A DNA stretch of 64,000 bases from Halopelagius inordinatus (GTDB lineage Archaea > Halobacteriota > Halobacteria > Halobacteriales > Haloferacaceae). Numbering within the stretch: the stretch's first letter is position 1; each line of letters opens with the position of its first letter. Location: assembly GCF_900113245.1 (NCBI RefSeq), contig NZ_FOOQ01000003.1:62001-126000 (forward strand). Reading direction: 5' to 3'. Below are positions 62,599-64,000 of the stretch, piece by piece. A program made the position numbers and the translations under genes. Below the pieces are notes generated by a model. The model worked only from the letters and a program-made list of their open reading frames with translations, did no database searches and was not told the origin of the DNA.

Positions 62599-63600
62599 CT
62601 AACTCGGTGCAGTCACGTTCACCCAGAGATGCGTTCGGCGGTACGCCTCGCCCGTCTCCGGGTTCTCTGCCCCGTCACCGCGGTACAGAGAGACGGTCAG
62701 ACGGAGTCTGTCGCCGGTGAGCGACGGCGTCAACACGCGCCTCTGGCGCGTCGATTCGTTCGACGCCAGCGCGACTCCGAAGCGGTCTAACCGCTCTTCT
62801 TCGACGACGGTGGTCGAACCACCCCCGGAGCGGACTCGCTGTAACTTCGTCACGACGGTGTAACTCATCTGCTCGTGTTCGTGGTTCCGGACGCCGACCA
62901 CGAGAGACCGACTCTGGGTCGCGGTGAGTTCTGTCGGGTAACCGTCGGTGACGAGTCTGCCGTCGTCGTTCTCGGTGAGAAGGTACAGCTCAGTGTACCG
63001 TTCGCCGTTCTGCTGGTCTACCAGTACGTACCCGACGCTCGCCACCGCGAGCAAGACCATCGCCGCGAGCGCCACGTTCAACGCCGCATCCGTCTGCGTC
63101 CTGTGCGGGACGAACTCGTTTCTGAAGCCGCGATACCAACGGCTGACGGGCGGTGAGAACCTCCTCTCTTCGGGGAGTTTCGACCGTCGAGTCGCCGCGA
63201 GACCGACGCAGACGACGCTAAATAGCCCCAGTGCCGCCAGCATCGGAACGAGCCGGAAACCCCACGGCGTGAAGTTGAGCGCGAACCCGAACAGCGGGAC
63301 GATAGCAACGCTACTTCCCAGAGAGAGAGTGACCCGCTCTACGTTCGATAGCTGCCGGTGAGAGGCCTCCACTTCGTCCCGCGTCTCGGCCGCCGGGAAG
63401 ACAGCCGCGACGAACGAGTAGCCGGGGACGAAAAGGAGAAACGGAAACGTGACGACGGCTCGAAGCGGCGTCTCGCTGACGACGGGAACCGTCACCGCCA
63501 ACGCCGCCACGAAGACGGCGGCGAGGACGCCCAGAAGGTCCAACGAGAGATAACGAACCGACTCGGGTAGATACGGCCACACTCGCTCCCGAAACGACAT
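62599..63600 (-). CDS. DUF1616 domain membrane protein
   Basis: 333 residues. Helices at about 20-40, 47-66, 95-130 and 175-200 and a DUF1616-like start (LRAVVTFPFLLFVPGYSFVAAVFP). A C-terminal extracellular domain with beta-strand pattern (VVGVRNHEHEQMSYTVVTKL, RLRLTVSLYRG) ends LWVNVTAPS. DUF1616 proteins accompany glycan and S-layer glycosylation loci in haloarchaea; molecular role unknown. The gene lies convergent with the GT2 gene. Confidence 0.8.
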   Translation of the reverse strand: MSFRERVWPYLPESVRYLSLDLLGVLAAVFVAALAVTVPVVSETPLRAVVTFPFLLFVPGYSFVAAVFPAAETRDEVEASHRQLSNVERVTLSLGSSVAIVPLFGFALNFTPWGFRLVPMLAALGLFSVVCVGLAATRRSKLPEERRFSPPVSRWYRGFRNEFVPHRTQTDAALNVALAAMVLLAVASVGYVLVDQQNGERYTELYLLTENDDGRLVTDGYPTELTATQSRSLVVGVRNHEHEQMSYTVVTKLQRVRSGGGSTTVVEEERLDRFGVALASNESTRQRRVLTPSLTGDRLRLTVSLYRGDGAENPETGEAYRRTHLWVNVTAPS

Positions 63601-63673
63601 GCCCGGAGGATTACGCCGGACTGGTAAAAATACCTCGGTGACGCCAGCCAGCGCCGAGGACGGTCAACCCCGT

Positions 63674-63946
63674 TCAGAACACAGTCGGAATGACCGTGAG
63701 CGCGTTTCTGATCACGAGGTACGCGAAAGCGACGAACCCGACGACGATGGGCCACTTCAGACGTGCTCGCCACCGGGGGGTGATGTTGACCGGGGCCGTC
63801 AACAGTGTCAGCAGCATGAACCCGATAAGTGAGAGGAGAAAGAACAACTCGAAGCTGAGTGCATCGATAGCTGCGAGGCCGAGAACCGATGCTAACATCC
63901 AAGCGATCTGTCCGTTGACGAACCGCTGGCGCCGAGTTGTAGCCAT
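63674..63946 (-). CDS. Small membrane protein, function unknown
   Basis: 90 residues from ATG 63946 (MATTRRQRF); a start at 63973 would add nine residues. Three hydrophobic helices (QIAWMLASVLGLAAIDAL, FFLLSLIGFMLLTLL and IVVGFVAFAYLVIRNAL). It is 73 bp upstream of the DUF1616 gene on the same strand. No family recognised. Confidence 0.55.
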   Translation of the reverse strand: MATTRRQRFVNGQIAWMLASVLGLAAIDALSFELFFLLSLIGFMLLTLLTAPVNITPRWRARLKWPIVVGFVAFAYLVIRNALTVIPTVF

Positions 63947-64000
63947 ACTCCCATCATTCCGCTTGTTCCGCATAAACGGTCGGGTGCGAATGCTTCCAGC

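Overview
The window is a high-GC stretch of a halophilic archaeon (class Halobacteria; Haloferacales-like, genus not resolved). The predicted proteins are rich in Asp and Glu, several exported proteins carry twin-arginine (Tat) signals followed by haloarchaeal lipoboxes, one surface protein ends in a PGF-CTERM archaeosortase tail, and promoters are TATA boxes about 22-30 nt ahead of apparently leaderless starts. I saw no rRNA, tRNA, CRISPR array or complete insertion sequence.

Positions 1-4703: the 3' part of an HPr-kinase-like P-loop protein, then a translationally coupled three-gene unit. The unit encodes a 55-residue protein, a Tat-exported metallophosphoesterase ending in a dockerin domain, and a cell-surface protein with an N-terminal cohesin domain and a PGF-CTERM anchor. 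It looks like a minimal archaeal cohesin-dockerin display system and is the most striking locus here. Positions 4702-6732: remains of an integrated element, with a tyrosine recombinase, a 34-bp palindrome, a PemK/MazF-like toxin gene broken by frameshifts and a truncated SWIM-finger gene.

Positions 6794-15041: histidine utilisation. A bacterio-opsin-activator-type regulator is divergent from hutU-hutG-hutI-hutH, whose genes all overlap, followed by an NhaC-type antiporter. Positions 15461-28451: a carbohydrate or cyclitol import and catabolism locus. Ten minus-strand genes encode an ABC importer (ATPase, binding protein, two permeases), a creatininase-family hydrolase, a glycosidase-like barrel protein, an enolase-superfamily dehydratase, an SDR, a CBM9-like protein and RidA. 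An IclR regulator is divergent from them, and a zinc polyol dehydrogenase and a second SDR follow downstream. Two copies of the palindrome TTTGACA-N-TGYCAAA flank the IclR gene.

Positions 28823-34205: small membrane proteins, a CPBP protease, a winged-helix regulator with two small membrane proteins, a cupin, a fumarylacetoacetate-hydrolase-family enzyme, a sugar-nucleotide epimerase and a DUF457-type membrane hydrolase. Positions 34353-34493 hold a possible TnpB-type element remnant. Positions 34659-42006: a MoxR/DUF58 cluster with a DUF4350-like protein and a large membrane protein with a DUF4129-like tail, probably acting at the cell envelope.

Positions 42062-63946: a surface-polysaccharide region with a flippase, carbamoyltransferase, glycosyltransferases, alkaline-phosphatase-superfamily enzymes, two adjacent polysaccharide-lyase-14-like proteins, two proteins sharing an N-terminal module with the motif TDWHVPLNENF, a GMC oxidoreductase with its small subunit, and several Tat lipoproteins. 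Gene order suggests synthesis, export, modification and trimming of an extracellular glycan.
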